Positions 25,427-33,964 of a stretch of 64,000 nucleotides of DNA are shown one piece after another. The position numbers were made by a program, and so were the translations under genes. Numbering within the stretch: position 1 is the first letter of the stretch; each line of letters begins with the position of its first letter. Below the pieces are notes generated by a model. That model worked only from the letters and a program-made list of their open reading frames with translations. It ran no database searches and had not been told where the DNA came from. This DNA is from Sphingopyxis fribergensis (lineage in GTDB: Bacteria > Pseudomonadota > Alphaproteobacteria > Sphingomonadales > Sphingomonadaceae), in NCBI RefSeq assembly GCF_000803645.1, contig NZ_CP009122.1, positions 1,836,501 to 1,900,500 on the forward strand, in the 5' to 3' direction.

Positions 25427-25732
25427 TCATTGAAATTTCGCCATGAGGCCGAGCCCGACAGCTGGTAGCAGCCAGAGGCAAGCCATTACGATCATGGGAA
25501 GGCTAGCCTCTGTCCTTCGTAGGCGGAGCCCCAAGCCAACTGAAATAACAGCCCAAAGGCCGATCCCCAAAATCCAGGATTTCCAATGTGCGCCACCCGC
25601 CTCGCCCAACATCTGCGGGGCAACGACCATCAAAGCCACTAAGGTTCCGACGCCGAAGAACGCCAGCACCAACCCCAAAGTGGACTGACGCGAACCAAGA
25701 TATTCGTTCAGCGTGGACTGCTCGCTTTGCAT
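25427..25732 (-). CDS. Hypothetical three-helix membrane protein (101 aa) coupled to PDH E2
   Basis: I do not recognise this protein. After a polar start ([16 protein letters not shown]) it has three hydrophobic segments at about residues 18-38, 50-68 and 79-97, with a basic loop (RLRRTE) between the second and third. The start ATG shares a base with the E2 stop (TGATG at 25730-25734), so it is translated with E2. Base composition is lower in GC than the flanking genes. Position between E2 and E3 of pyruvate dehydrogenase is unusual for a membrane protein. Confidence 0.72.
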   Translation of the reverse strand: MQSEQSTLNEYLGSRQSTLGLVLAFFGVGTLVALMVVAPQMLGEAGGAHWKSWILGIGLWAVISVGLGLRLRRTEASLPMIVMACLWLLPAVGLGLMAKFQ

Positions 25733-27024
25733 CAGGCAACGAGCCCCAGCGGGTTCTCCACCAGTTCCTTGAAGGTCTTCATCAGCAGCGCGCCGTCGGC
25801 GCCGTCGATTGCGCGGTGGTCGAAGCTGCCGGTCGCCGACATGACGGTCGCCATCGCGAGCGCATCGTCCACGATATAGGGCCGCTTTTCACCCGCGCCG
25901 ATCGCCATGATCATGCCCTGCGGCGGGTTGATGACCGCGGTGAACTGCTTGATCCCCATCATGCCCATGTTCGAGATCGAGGCGGTGCCGCCCTGATATT
26001 CAGCGGGCTGGAGCTTGCCTTCCTTCGCCTTTGCCGCGAGTTCGGACATTTCGGTCGAGATTTTCGACATCGACTTGCCGCCGGCGTCGACGATGATCGG
26101 GGTGATCAGGCCGCCCGGGATGCTGACCGCGACCGAGATGTCGGCGCGCTTGTACTGGCGCATCACGTCGCCGCCGAAGCTGACGTTGCACGCCGGAACA
26201 CGTTCGAGCGCGACCGCGAGCGCCTTGATCAGCATGTCGTTGACGCTGAGCTTGACGCCGCGGCTTTCGAGGCTGGCGTTGAGTTCGCCGCGGAGCTTGA
26301 GCAGCGCGTCGAGGCGGATGTCGACGGTCAGGTAGATGTGCGGCGATTGCTGCATCGACTCGGTCAGGCGGCGCGCGATCGTCTTGCGCATGCCCGACAG
26401 CTTTTCGTCCTCGTGCGGGATGCCGAAATCGGGGATGCTGCCCGCGGTGGCCGGTGCGGCGGTTGCTGCCGCAGGTGCGGCAGCGGCGGGAGCCGGGGCG
26501 GCGGTCGCTGCGGGTGCTGCGGCGCCAGCAGGCGCGCCTCCGAGGTCGGCCTTGACGATGCGGCCGCCGGGGCCGGTGCCGGTCAGGTTCTTGAGATCGA
26601 TGCCCTGTTCGGCGGCGAGACGCTTGGCGAGCGGGCTGGCTTTGATCCGGTCGCCCGACGCAGCGGGAGCGGCTGCCGGAGCCGGTGCGGGCGTCGGCGC
26701 AGGGGCAGCGGCGGGCGCGGGTGCTTCGGCTTTCGGTTCAGCGGCGGGAGCCGGAGCAACTTTCGCGCTCCCGGCATCTTCGCCCTCGCCCGCGATTACC
26801 GCGATCACGGTGCCGACCTTCACATTGTCGGTGCCTTCGGCGACGAGAAGCTGGCTGACGACCCCCTCGTCGATCGCCTCGAATTCCATCGTCGCCTTGT
26901 CGGTTTCGATTTCGGCGAGCAGGTCGCCCGATTTGACCGTGTCGCCTTCCTTGACCAGCCATTTGGCAAGGGTGCCTTCCTCCATCGTCGGCGAGAGGGC
27001 GGGCATTTTCAGTTCAATTGGCAT
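25732..27024 (-). CDS. pdhC: Pyruvate dehydrogenase complex E2 (dihydrolipoyllysine acetyltransferase)
   Basis: 430-residue acetyltransferase core of the pyruvate dehydrogenase complex. One lipoyl domain (residues 1-78) carries the lipoylated Lys in ETDKATMEF near 43. An Ala/Pro-rich linker (about 85-130) leads to the peripheral subunit-binding domain ([16 protein letters not shown], near 133-168), a second Ala-rich linker, then the catalytic domain from about 205 with the active-site His and Asp in [11 protein letters not shown] near 403. The N-terminus [17 protein letters not shown] is typical of PDH rather than 2-oxoglutarate dehydrogenase E2. The E1 genes are not adjacent. Confidence 0.93.
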   Translation of the reverse strand: MPIELKMPALSPTMEEGTLAKWLVKEGDTVKSGDLLAEIETDKATMEFEAIDEGVVSQLLVAEGTDNVKVGTVIAVIAGEGEDAGSAKVAPAPAAEPKAEAPAPAAAPAPTPAPAPAAAPAASGDRIKASPLAKRLAAEQGIDLKNLTGTGPGGRIVKADLGGAPAGAAAPAATAAPAPAAAAPAAATAAPATAGSIPDFGIPHEDEKLSGMRKTIARRLTESMQQSPHIYLTVDIRLDALLKLRGELNASLESRGVKLSVNDMLIKALAVALERVPACNVSFGGDVMRQYKRADISVAVSIPGGLITPIIVDAGGKSMSKISTEMSELAAKAKEGKLQPAEYQGGTASISNMGMMGIKQFTAVINPPQGMIMAIGAGEKRPYIVDDALAMATVMSATGSFDHRAIDGADGALLMKTFKELVENPLGLVA

Positions 27025-27183
27025 GGTTAGGCGTATCCCTGTCAGTCTCGCAGGCGTCGCCTGCCGCTACGGTTTGTTCCTCGCCATAAGCCTTGCGTCG
27101 GTCAAGGTCTAGCGGGCCAGCTTGCGTTTCATACGAATGTGACGCACTCTTAGCCCCAAGCAAAAACACGAGGGGTCGGGGTG

Positions 27184-27636
27184 ATGCGGACATATCTGGT
27201 GGTGATCGACGACAGTCCGGAATCGACGCTGGCGTTGCGTTTTGCCGCGCGGCGTGCGGCGCGGACGGGCGGCGGCGTCATGGTGCTGGCGATTATCCCC
27301 CCACAGGATTTCGTCGCTTTCGGTGGCGTCCAGGCGACGATCGAGGCCGAAGCGCGCGAACATGCCGAGGAGATTGTGGCGGCGGCTTCCGATGCCGTCG
27401 TGCAGGAAGGCGTCACGCCGCAGACGCTGATCAAGGCGGGCGACCCCGCCGAGGTCGTGCGCGACGTGATCGGCGCGAGCGAAGAGATTGCGGCGCTGGT
27501 GCTGGCGACCGCCGCGACCGGCGCGCCGGGGCCGCTGGTCGCGCATTTCACCGGACAGGATGCGGGGACGCTTCCCTGTCCGGTGATGCTGGTGCCCGGC
27601 GGGATCGATATTTCCCGGCTCGATGCGTTGAGTTAG
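27184..27636 (+). CDS. Universal stress protein family
   Basis: 150-residue single UspA domain. It begins MRTYLVVIDDSPESTLALRFAARRA, with the conserved Asp after beta-1, and the last strand region (LPCPVMLVPGG) is conserved, but the ATP-binding glycine cluster GxxGxGxxxGSVS is altered (ATAATGAPGPLVAHFTG), so nucleotide binding is uncertain. GTG at 27181 immediately precedes the ATG and either could be used; GAGGGGTCGGG lies upstream. Its stop overlaps the stop of the convergent membrane gene by 4 bp (27633-27636). Confidence 0.85.
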   Translation: MRTYLVVIDDSPESTLALRFAARRAARTGGGVMVLAIIPPQDFVAFGGVQATIEAEAREHAEEIVAAASDAVVQEGVTPQTLIKAGDPAEVVRDVIGASEEIAALVLATAATGAPGPLVAHFTGQDAGTLPCPVMLVPGGIDISRLDALS

Positions 27637-28025
27637 ACGGTTGCGAGCCGCGACAGCGCAGCTGCGCCCTTCGCCTCGAAAATTGCGAAATCGAGGACAA
27701 CGATAGCCTGAATCGCGACGATGGCGATGCCGAGCCATGTCATCTGGCCCGCGAAGATCGCGAGAACCCCAAAGCTGGCGGCGACCCAACCGAGGTTGCC
27801 CACCGCGATCAGGTTCGCGAGTCCTTTGCTTGGCGCTTTCTGATAGGCGACGAACAGCATCAGCAGCGCGGACGGCAGGCCGATCCAGCCCGCGACGGTC
27901 ACCACATCGGAGGGGAGGCCGAGCAGCGCGGCGACCGTCGCGGTCGCAAAAACACACAGGATGAACAGCGCAATGCAGGTGATAGCGTCGATGATCAGTA
28001 TGTTCTTGAGATTGAAGATGGACAT
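27633..28025 (-). CDS. Hypothetical four-helix membrane protein (130 aa)
   Basis: I do not recognise this protein. The 130 residues form four hydrophobic segments (about 8-34, 41-60, 69-89, 95-116) with short loops and an N-in topology suggested by early Lys. There is a good ribosome site (AAAGGAGA, 7 bases before ATG 28025). It is divergent from the XRE regulator at 28146 across a 120-bp region, so it is the obvious candidate target of that regulator. A longer in-frame reading runs antisense through the regulator gene and is rejected. Confidence 0.78.
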   Translation of the reverse strand: MSIFNLKNILIIDAITCIALFILCVFATATVAALLGLPSDVVTVAGWIGLPSALLMLFVAYQKAPSKGLANLIAVGNLGWVAASFGVLAIFAGQMTWLGIAIVAIQAIVVLDFAIFEAKGAAALSRLATV

Positions 28026-28145
28026 GATGTTTCTCCTTTCGAATGCCCGTCCCAAATGGTCCTGAAAATGCGGCCAGTCGATTACGCGAGGGGTAATGGA
28101 AAAGCGGAAATCCGAGGTATAGCTCTCCGAACAAAGGAGATGATC

Positions 28146-28928
28146 ATGCAAGTCGCAACGCTGGGCGCACAATTGCGCGAATGGCGCACGCGCCGCCGGA
28201 TGAGTCAGATGGATCTCGCGCTCGATACCGAGATTTCGACCCGCCACCTGAGCTTCATCGAGACGGGTCGCTCGAAACCGAGCGCGCAAATGCTGCAACG
28301 GATCGCCGACAGCCTTGAGGTACCGCACCGCGCGCGCAACGCGCTGTTGCTCGCGGCGGGTTATGCCCCCGATTATCAGGAACGGCCGCTCGACAGCGCC
28401 GAGATGGCGGGAATGCGCGCGATCGTCGACCATGTGCTGAAGGGGCATGAGCCGTATCCGGCGCTGGCGGTCGACCGGCACTGGAACATGACCGCCGCGA
28501 ACGACGCGATTGCGATCCTGATCGAACAGGTCTCCCCCGCCCTGCTGGCGCCGCCGGTCAATGTGCTGCGCATCGCGCTGCACCCCGAGGGGCTGGCGCC
28601 GCAGATCGTCAACCTTGGCGAATGGCGCGCGCATATCCTGCACCGGCTGGACCTGCAGATCGAGGCGAGCGCCGACGCGGGGCTGATCGCGCTGCGCGAG
28701 GAACTGGCCGGTTATGCCGTCGAAGCGAACGACAATGGCGGCGGCCATGTGAGCGGGATCGCGGTGCCGTTGATCCTCGACACGGTTGCGGGGCGGATTT
28801 CGTTCGTCTCGACCGTGACCATCTTCGGCACGCCGGTCGACATTACGCTGTCGGAACTGGCGATCGAGGCGTTTTTCCCGGCAGATGCGGAGAGTGCCGC
28901 GCTGTTGCAGAAACTGGCGGCGAAATAA
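28146..28928 (+). CDS. XRE-family regulator with MmyB-like ligand-binding domain
   Basis: 260-residue transcription factor. Residues 7-70 are a helix-turn-helix of the XRE type (LREWRTRRRMSQMDLALDTE, then ISTRHLSFIETGRSKPS). The remainder (about 100-255) is the MmyB-like domain, a PAS-like fold (YPALAVDRHWNMTAANDA, near 110-130) that in Chloroflexus MltR-type structures binds a fatty-acid-like ligand. ATG 28146 has AGGAG 6 bases upstream; an earlier ATG at 28140 would overlap that site. The upstream region holds an imperfect palindrome ATTAC-N7-GTAAT (28081-28097) that could be its operator. Divergent from a membrane protein. Confidence 0.9.
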   Translation: MQVATLGAQLREWRTRRRMSQMDLALDTEISTRHLSFIETGRSKPSAQMLQRIADSLEVPHRARNALLLAAGYAPDYQERPLDSAEMAGMRAIVDHVLKGHEPYPALAVDRHWNMTAANDAIAILIEQVSPALLAPPVNVLRIALHPEGLAPQIVNLGEWRAHILHRLDLQIEASADAGLIALREELAGYAVEANDNGGGHVSGIAVPLILDTVAGRISFVSTVTIFGTPVDITLSELAIEAFFPADAESAALLQKLAAK

Positions 28929-28935
28929 TCACCCT

Positions 28936-29007
28936 CGTCATTCCCGCGAAAGCGGGAACACAGTTGCAACGGCTGCGCGCTGGGTTCCCGCTTTCGCGGG
29001 AATGACG
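28936..29007. repeat. Paired short palindromic repeat, copy B
   Basis: Arms 28936-28963 and 28980-29007 are inverted copies of the 28-bp unit seen at 23917, around a 16-bp spacer. The element fills the gap between the convergent regulator gene and rnr, where it may also end transcription from both sides. Confidence 0.85.
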
Positions 29008-29017
29008 AAAATTGGGT

Positions 29018-31321
29018 TTAGCGGCGCTTTCCCTTATGCTTGATATTCGCCGGCCGCCCCCGCTTGCCGACGACATGTTTGCCGGCCTTGTCCTTCACCC
29101 CGTCGCGCCGCGGCGGACGGTTCCGAAAACCGCCCTCGGGCGCGTCGGGCAATTCGAAACGGAGTGAGCCGCTGATCGGATTGGCGTCGATCAACCGGAG
29201 GTCGAGGCGCTGCCCCGTCGTGAAGCTGACGCGGCCATGCTCGCTATCGAGGCTGCGCGCCGCCTCGTCGTAGAAGAAGCGTTCGTTGCCCAGCGTTGAT
29301 ACGGGAACCAAGCCATCGCCGCCGAGGCCGTCGACGGTCGCGAAGAAGCCGAAGGGTTGTACCCCGGTGATCCGCGCCTGCACGATTTCGCCCTTTTTGG
29401 TCGAAAGATAGGCGGCGACATAGCGGTCGACGGTCTCGCGTTCGGCCTCCATCGCGCGGCGTTCGAGCGCGCTGATTGCTTCGCCGATGCGTGACAGACC
29501 CTTGGCGTCGGCCTCGCCCAGCCCGGTCCGTGTAGGCAAATCCTTGGGCTTGCCGGGCACTTCGAGTTTCCAGGAATCGACGAGCGCGCGGTGGACGATC
29601 AAATCGGCATAACGACGGATCGGCGAGGTGAAATGCGCGTAGCTGCCGAGTGCGAGGCCGAAATGGCCAGCGTTTGCGGGGCCGTAATAGGCCTGCGTCT
29701 GGCTGCGCAGGATCGCCTGCATGATTTCGGGCAGCCGGTCGTCTTCGGAAAAGCCGTCGATCAGGCGGTTGAACACAGCGGGGGTGATCACCTGCCCGAG
29801 CGCGAAACTCTGTTCGAAGGTTTCGAGATAATCCTTCAGGCTGACGAGCTTTTCGCGGCTCGGTGGCTCGTGGATGCGGTACATGACCGGCGACTTCTTC
29901 GCCTCGAGCGCCTTCGCCGCCGCGACGTTCGCCGCGATCATATAATCCTCGATCAACCGCATCGAATCGAGCCGGTCGCGGACGCGGATCTCGGCGATCC
30001 CGCCCTGCTCGTCGAGGATCACCTGGCGTTCGGGCAGGTCGAGGTCGAGCGGTGCGCGGGCCGCACGCGCCTTGGCAAGCATGGCCCAGCAGGCCCAAAG
30101 ATTCTTGAGCGTCGGGAGCACGTCGGCGTCCCATTCATCGCGCGGTGCGTCGGTGTCATAGGCCGCTTGCGCATGTTCATAGGCGATGTTGGCACGCAGC
30201 CGAACGAGCGCGCGGGTGAAACGCCATGACGTCACTTTCCCATGCTTGTCGATGACGAGATGACATGCCATTGCGGCGCGATCGTGCCCCGCTTTCAGCG
30301 AGCAGACGCCCGCAGACAATGTCTCGGGCAGCATCGGCACGACCTGGTCGGGGAAATAGACACTGTTGCCGCGCCGCCGCGCCTCGCGGTCGAGATCGCC
30401 GTCGGGGCGGACATAATAACTCACGTCAGCGATTGCGACGATTGCGCGGAAACCGCCCTTGTTCGGACCCTCGGTGTCAGACTCGGCCCAGACGGCGTCG
30501 TCATGGTCACGCGCGTCGATCGGGTCGATCGCGACGATCGGCAGGTCGCGCAAATCCTCGCGGCCCTCGGGGGTGAGCGGCAACTTCGCCGCCTTTTCCG
30601 CCTCGGTCAACGTTTCGGCGCCGAAGACGTGGGGGATTTCGTGTCGCGCGATCGCAATCATGCTGAGCGCGCGCGGCGCGAAGGGATCGCCGAGGCGCTC
30701 GATGACCTTGGCCTTGATCGCGGGGCCGCGCCCGGTCAGTTCGGCGCGGACGAGATCGCCGACGTTGCCATCGCCCTTGTCGGCAACCGCGAAGTCGTAG
30801 CGCGCGCGCTTGTCGGCGGGGCGCAGCCACAGGATCGGCTTGCCGCCCGGCCCCATATCTTCGACGAGCACACCGATCACCGTCTCGCCGCCCGCTTCGA
30901 GCCGTTTCATCGGGTGTGCGACATGGCCGCTGCCGCGTTCTTCGGTGCGGGCTAGGATCCGATCGCCGACGCCGAGTGCGCCCTTGCGGCCCTGCTCGAT
31001 CACGCGCAGGCGCGGGGGAGGTGTGGCAGCTTCCCAGCGTTCGGGCACCGCCCAGACATTGCTGCCCTCGATCGCCGCGACGCGCAGCACGGTGACACGC
31101 GGCAAGCCTCCATGCTTGTGGAAGGCACGTCCGGGGGCAAGATCGACGAGCCCCTCGTCGGTCATGTCCTTAAGCAGCGCCTTCAGCGCGATCTTGTCAT
31201 TGCCGTGGAGCGCAAAATGCTTCGCGATTTCGCGTTTGCCGACGGCCTCCTTGCTCTCTTCGATGAAGCGCAGGATCTGATCCGGGCTGGGCAGACCAGC
31301 AGGCTGTTGCCGTTTCGCCAA
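29018..31321 (-). CDS. rnr: Ribonuclease R
   Basis: 767-residue processive 3'-5' exoribonuclease. An N-terminal winged-helix segment (LPSPDQILRFIEES) and cold-shock domains precede the RNB catalytic domain, whose start is marked by IVAIDPIDARDHDDAVWAE (core DPIDARDHDDA, about residue 250-265, with the four metal-binding Asp). SGVCSLKAGHDRAAM and SPIRRYADLIVHRAL are further RNB signatures (about 345 and 545). An S1 domain is near 625-710, and the Lys/Arg-rich tail ends the protein. The TTG start at 31321 abuts the proS stop directly, so reinitiation is likely. Confidence 0.93.
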   Translation of the reverse strand: MAKRQQPAGLPSPDQILRFIEESKEAVGKREIAKHFALHGNDKIALKALLKDMTDEGLVDLAPGRAFHKHGGLPRVTVLRVAAIEGSNVWAVPERWEAATPPPRLRVIEQGRKGALGVGDRILARTEERGSGHVAHPMKRLEAGGETVIGVLVEDMGPGGKPILWLRPADKRARYDFAVADKGDGNVGDLVRAELTGRGPAIKAKVIERLGDPFAPRALSMIAIARHEIPHVFGAETLTEAEKAAKLPLTPEGREDLRDLPIVAIDPIDARDHDDAVWAESDTEGPNKGGFRAIVAIADVSYYVRPDGDLDREARRRGNSVYFPDQVVPMLPETLSAGVCSLKAGHDRAAMACHLVIDKHGKVTSWRFTRALVRLRANIAYEHAQAAYDTDAPRDEWDADVLPTLKNLWACWAMLAKARAARAPLDLDLPERQVILDEQGGIAEIRVRDRLDSMRLIEDYMIAANVAAAKALEAKKSPVMYRIHEPPSREKLVSLKDYLETFEQSFALGQVITPAVFNRLIDGFSEDDRLPEIMQAILRSQTQAYYGPANAGHFGLALGSYAHFTSPIRRYADLIVHRALVDSWKLEVPGKPKDLPTRTGLGEADAKGLSRIGEAISALERRAMEAERETVDRYVAAYLSTKKGEIVQARITGVQPFGFFATVDGLGGDGLVPVSTLGNERFFYDEAARSLDSEHGRVSFTTGQRLDLRLIDANPISGSLRFELPDAPEGGFRNRPPRRDGVKDKAGKHVVGKRGRPANIKHKGKRR

Positions 31322-32848
31322 TTAATAGGTCCGGCCGATGAGCACGCGTTCGACGGCGGGCTTGCCGGTGAAGAAACAGGCGCCGTCGGCAGGCGCGGCG
31401 TCGAGCGGGGTGTTGCGCATCGTCAGCTTCAAAGCCTTGAGCTGCTCGACGATCCCATCGAGGACCGCGCCGGTCGGGCGCGACCATTGCACCTCGACCC
31501 AGCCAACGAACTTGGCGTCGCCGGCGTAGTGCGCTGCAAGGTCGGTCACGTCGCGGCGGATATTGGCGTGAAGGCGCTCTTTCGCCTCGGCGTAAAGATT
31601 GTCCTGGATCTCGCCGAGCGTAGCGACCGCAGCGGCGACGAAATCGCCGCGCGGGATGAACGCACTATTGAGCTTGCCATCGTCCTTGTAGAGCCGGTCG
31701 CGGCGGATCACCGCGACATTGCCGCTGGCGACATCGCGCGGACCGATTTCGACGATGATCGGTGCACCCTTCTTGACCCAGCCCCAGCGCTTCGTCTGCG
31801 CCTTGTTGGCGCCGGCGTCGAGATGGACGCGCAGCGGTTCGCGGAAAGCGTCGAGTGCTTTCAGCTCGGCTTGGAGCGATGCGCAATAGTCGAGGATCGC
31901 CTGATCCTCCTCATTATCGCGCAGCATCGGCACGATGACGACCTGGTGCGGTGCAATGCGCGGCGGGCATCGCAGGCCATCGTCGTCGCCATGCGTCATG
32001 ATGACCGCGCCGATCGTGCGCGTCGAAAAACCCCAGCTGACGGTGTGGCACAGGCTGTGGCCGCCATCCTTGTCCTGGAAGCGGATGTTTGCTGCTTCGG
32101 CGAAGCCGGTGCCGAGATAATGCGAGGTGCCGGCCTGCAGCGCTTTGCCGTCCTGCATCATCGCCTCGATCGAATAGGTCGCGGCGGCGCCTGGAAAACG
32201 CTCATTCTCGGGCTTTTCGCCTGCAATCACCGGCAGCGCGAGCGCCTCTTCGGCAACCGCGCGATAGAGTTCGAGCGCGCGCATCGTTTCAGCGACCGCG
32301 TCTTCCTTGCTGTCATGCGCGCTATGGCCTTCCTGCCACAGGAATTCGGCGGTGCGCAGGAACATGCGCGTGCGCATTTCCCAGCGCACGACATTGGCCC
32401 ACTGGTTGACGCGCAACGGCAGGTCGCGCCACGACTGAACCCAGCGGCTCATCGCCGCGCCGATCACCGTTTCCGATGTCGGACGGACGATCAGCGGCTC
32501 CTCGAGCTTCGCCTCCGGGTCGGGGATCAGCTTGCCCTTACCGTCCTGGATCAGGCGGTGGTGCGTGACGACCGCCATTTCCTTCGCGAAACCATCGACA
32601 TGGTCGGCTTCCTTCTCAAAGAAGCTCAAGGGGATGAACAGCGGAAAATAGCAGTTCTGGACGCCCATGTCCTTGATGCCCGCGTCCATGATCGTCTGGA
32701 TGCGCTCCCATATGCCATAGCCCCACGGCTTGATGACCATGCAGCCGCGCACGCCCGATTCCTCGGCGAGGTCGGCTTCGGCAATGACATCCTGATACCA
32801 GGCCGCGAAATCGGCCTGCCGGGTTACGCTGAGCGCATGTTTGACCAT
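31322..32848 (-). CDS. proS: Prolyl-tRNA synthetase, archaeal/eukaryote-like form
   Basis: 508-residue class II synthetase. Motif 2 reads VVRWEMRTRMFLRTAEFLWQ (split across residues about 147-166), followed by EGHSAH, the pattern of the archaeal/eukaryote-like (short, no editing insertion) ProRS. The C-terminus after the anticodon-binding domain ends in CFFTGKPAVERVLIGRTY, with a terminal Tyr as in that branch, and a Cys-containing C-terminal segment. Alphaproteobacteria more often have a different short bacterial form, so this copy may have been acquired long ago. It follows phaR by 44 bp and abuts rnr. Confidence 0.93.
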   Translation of the reverse strand: MVKHALSVTRQADFAAWYQDVIAEADLAEESGVRGCMVIKPWGYGIWERIQTIMDAGIKDMGVQNCYFPLFIPLSFFEKEADHVDGFAKEMAVVTHHRLIQDGKGKLIPDPEAKLEEPLIVRPTSETVIGAAMSRWVQSWRDLPLRVNQWANVVRWEMRTRMFLRTAEFLWQEGHSAHDSKEDAVAETMRALELYRAVAEEALALPVIAGEKPENERFPGAAATYSIEAMMQDGKALQAGTSHYLGTGFAEAANIRFQDKDGGHSLCHTVSWGFSTRTIGAVIMTHGDDDGLRCPPRIAPHQVVIVPMLRDNEEDQAILDYCASLQAELKALDAFREPLRVHLDAGANKAQTKRWGWVKKGAPIIVEIGPRDVASGNVAVIRRDRLYKDDGKLNSAFIPRGDFVAAAVATLGEIQDNLYAEAKERLHANIRRDVTDLAAHYAGDAKFVGWVEVQWSRPTGAVLDGIVEQLKALKLTMRNTPLDAAPADGACFFTGKPAVERVLIGRTY

Positions 32849-32892
32849 GATATTCCGTATTTTCCGTAGCTGGGGCGCCGGGGGCGGCCCGA

Positions 32893-33435
32893 TTAATTCT
32901 TGTTGGCGAGCGCGGCCTTGAGTTCGGCGACTTCGGCCTTGAGCGCCGCGATCTCGGCATCCTTGGTCTTGCTTCCACCGGCGCCCGGAATGAACGCGCC
33001 CGCCGCCTGCTGGAACATCTCCATATTGCGGCGCGTCAGCTCGGCAAGCGGGTTCGACCCCAGAGCGCCTTCGAGCGCCGAGCGAACATCTTGCTGGTTC
33101 TTGCGGAACGCGGTCATCGACGCTTCGAGATATTGCGGCACCATCGACTGCATCTTGTCGCCGTACATGCCGATCAGGTGACGCAGGAAATTGACCGGCA
33201 GCAATGTTTCGCCGCGCGTTTCCTCGTCCATGATGATTTGCGTCAGGACATTATGCGTGATGTCGTCGCCGCTTTTGGCATCGACGACGCGAAAATCGCG
33301 GCCGTCGCGGACCATCGTGCCCAGATCTTCGAGCGTGATGTAGCAGCTGCGTTCGGTGTCATAGAGCCGCCGGTTGGCGTATTTCTTGATCGTGACAACG
33401 TCATCTTCCGTCGCCCCCGCCCTTGATTTCGCCAT
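32893..33435 (-). CDS. phaR: Polyhydroxyalkanoate synthesis regulator PhaR
   Basis: 180-residue DNA/PHB-binding regulator that represses phasin and granule genes. The PHB/PHA accumulation DNA-binding domain is at residues 14-75 (TIKKYANRRLYDTERSCYIT, then DFRVVDAKSGDDITHNVLTQI), and the adjacent accumulation region contains RGETLLPVNFLRHLIGMYG. The C-terminus is a short coiled coil (AALKAEVAELKAALA, near 160-178). I chose ATG 33435 (MAKSRAG) on homology; an in-frame ATG at 33468 is possible. No PHA synthase is in the window. Confidence 0.9.
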   Translation of the reverse strand: MAKSRAGATEDDVVTIKKYANRRLYDTERSCYITLEDLGTMVRDGRDFRVVDAKSGDDITHNVLTQIIMDEETRGETLLPVNFLRHLIGMYGDKMQSMVPQYLEASMTAFRKNQQDVRSALEGALGSNPLAELTRRNMEMFQQAAGAFIPGAGGSKTKDAEIAALKAEVAELKAALANKN

Positions 33436-33964
33436 TTTGACCTGCGCTCCTAACAATGCCCGGGCCATGGCGACTGCGCCGCCGGGGACATTCGAAGCGA
33501 CTGCATTAGCATCAAATAATGATGCATCGCAACATGCCCCGCCTGTTCGCCGCAACAGGCACGACTTGTCCCTGTTCGGCGCAAGGTCGCACTCGAATCG
33601 CACCCCGTCGAAAACGTGCATGCGATCGCGACGAAACGCCGCTGACAATCGGTGGCCTGCGTCCGCTTCGACGGCGCCCAAACGGCTAAACGCAATTTAG
33701 TTTCATCAGAAATCAACGAAGTGGTATTTTTGACTCAGCCAGGCGCCGATAGGGGTTGTTCCTTTCGCTTCCGGGCATTTTGATTTCAAGGCCCTCGACG
33801 TGGCGAGCGGCTCGCGCTGTTGCGAAAAAGTCACAGCGCCCAAACGGAGTCTCCAGACTGTCAGAAATTTTACATCAAAGGCTTGTGCCGTCCAAAATTT
33901 CGGGCTCTCTAAGCCTCAATCCGTTCACTCCCAACTCTTGAACGGACAACCGGGGAATTACATC
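33436..33964. other. 529-bp divergent intergenic region between phaR and the TonB receptor
   Basis: No convincing gene is visible on either strand. The open frame running upstream of phaR to about 33681 is Cys-rich, lacks homology I recognise and lacks a ribosome site. The right half (about 33700-33960) is less GC-rich and probably holds the receptor promoter and a long 5' leader; I find no convincing riboswitch, Fur box or -35/-10 pair. Confidence 0.5.

Noticed and set aside
27093..28145. Long N-terminal extension of the XRE regulator frame
   Set aside because: The extension overlaps the universal stress and membrane protein genes and has no homology; the start at 28146 has a good ribosome site.
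33436..33681. Extension of phaR or a separate Cys-containing small gene
   Set aside because: No ribosome site, no recognisable pattern, and phaR homologues begin at the MAKS start.
33700..33964. Fur box or TPP/FMN-type riboswitch in front of the TonB receptor
   Set aside because: No GATAAT-rich 19-bp palindrome or recognisable aptamer core is present.
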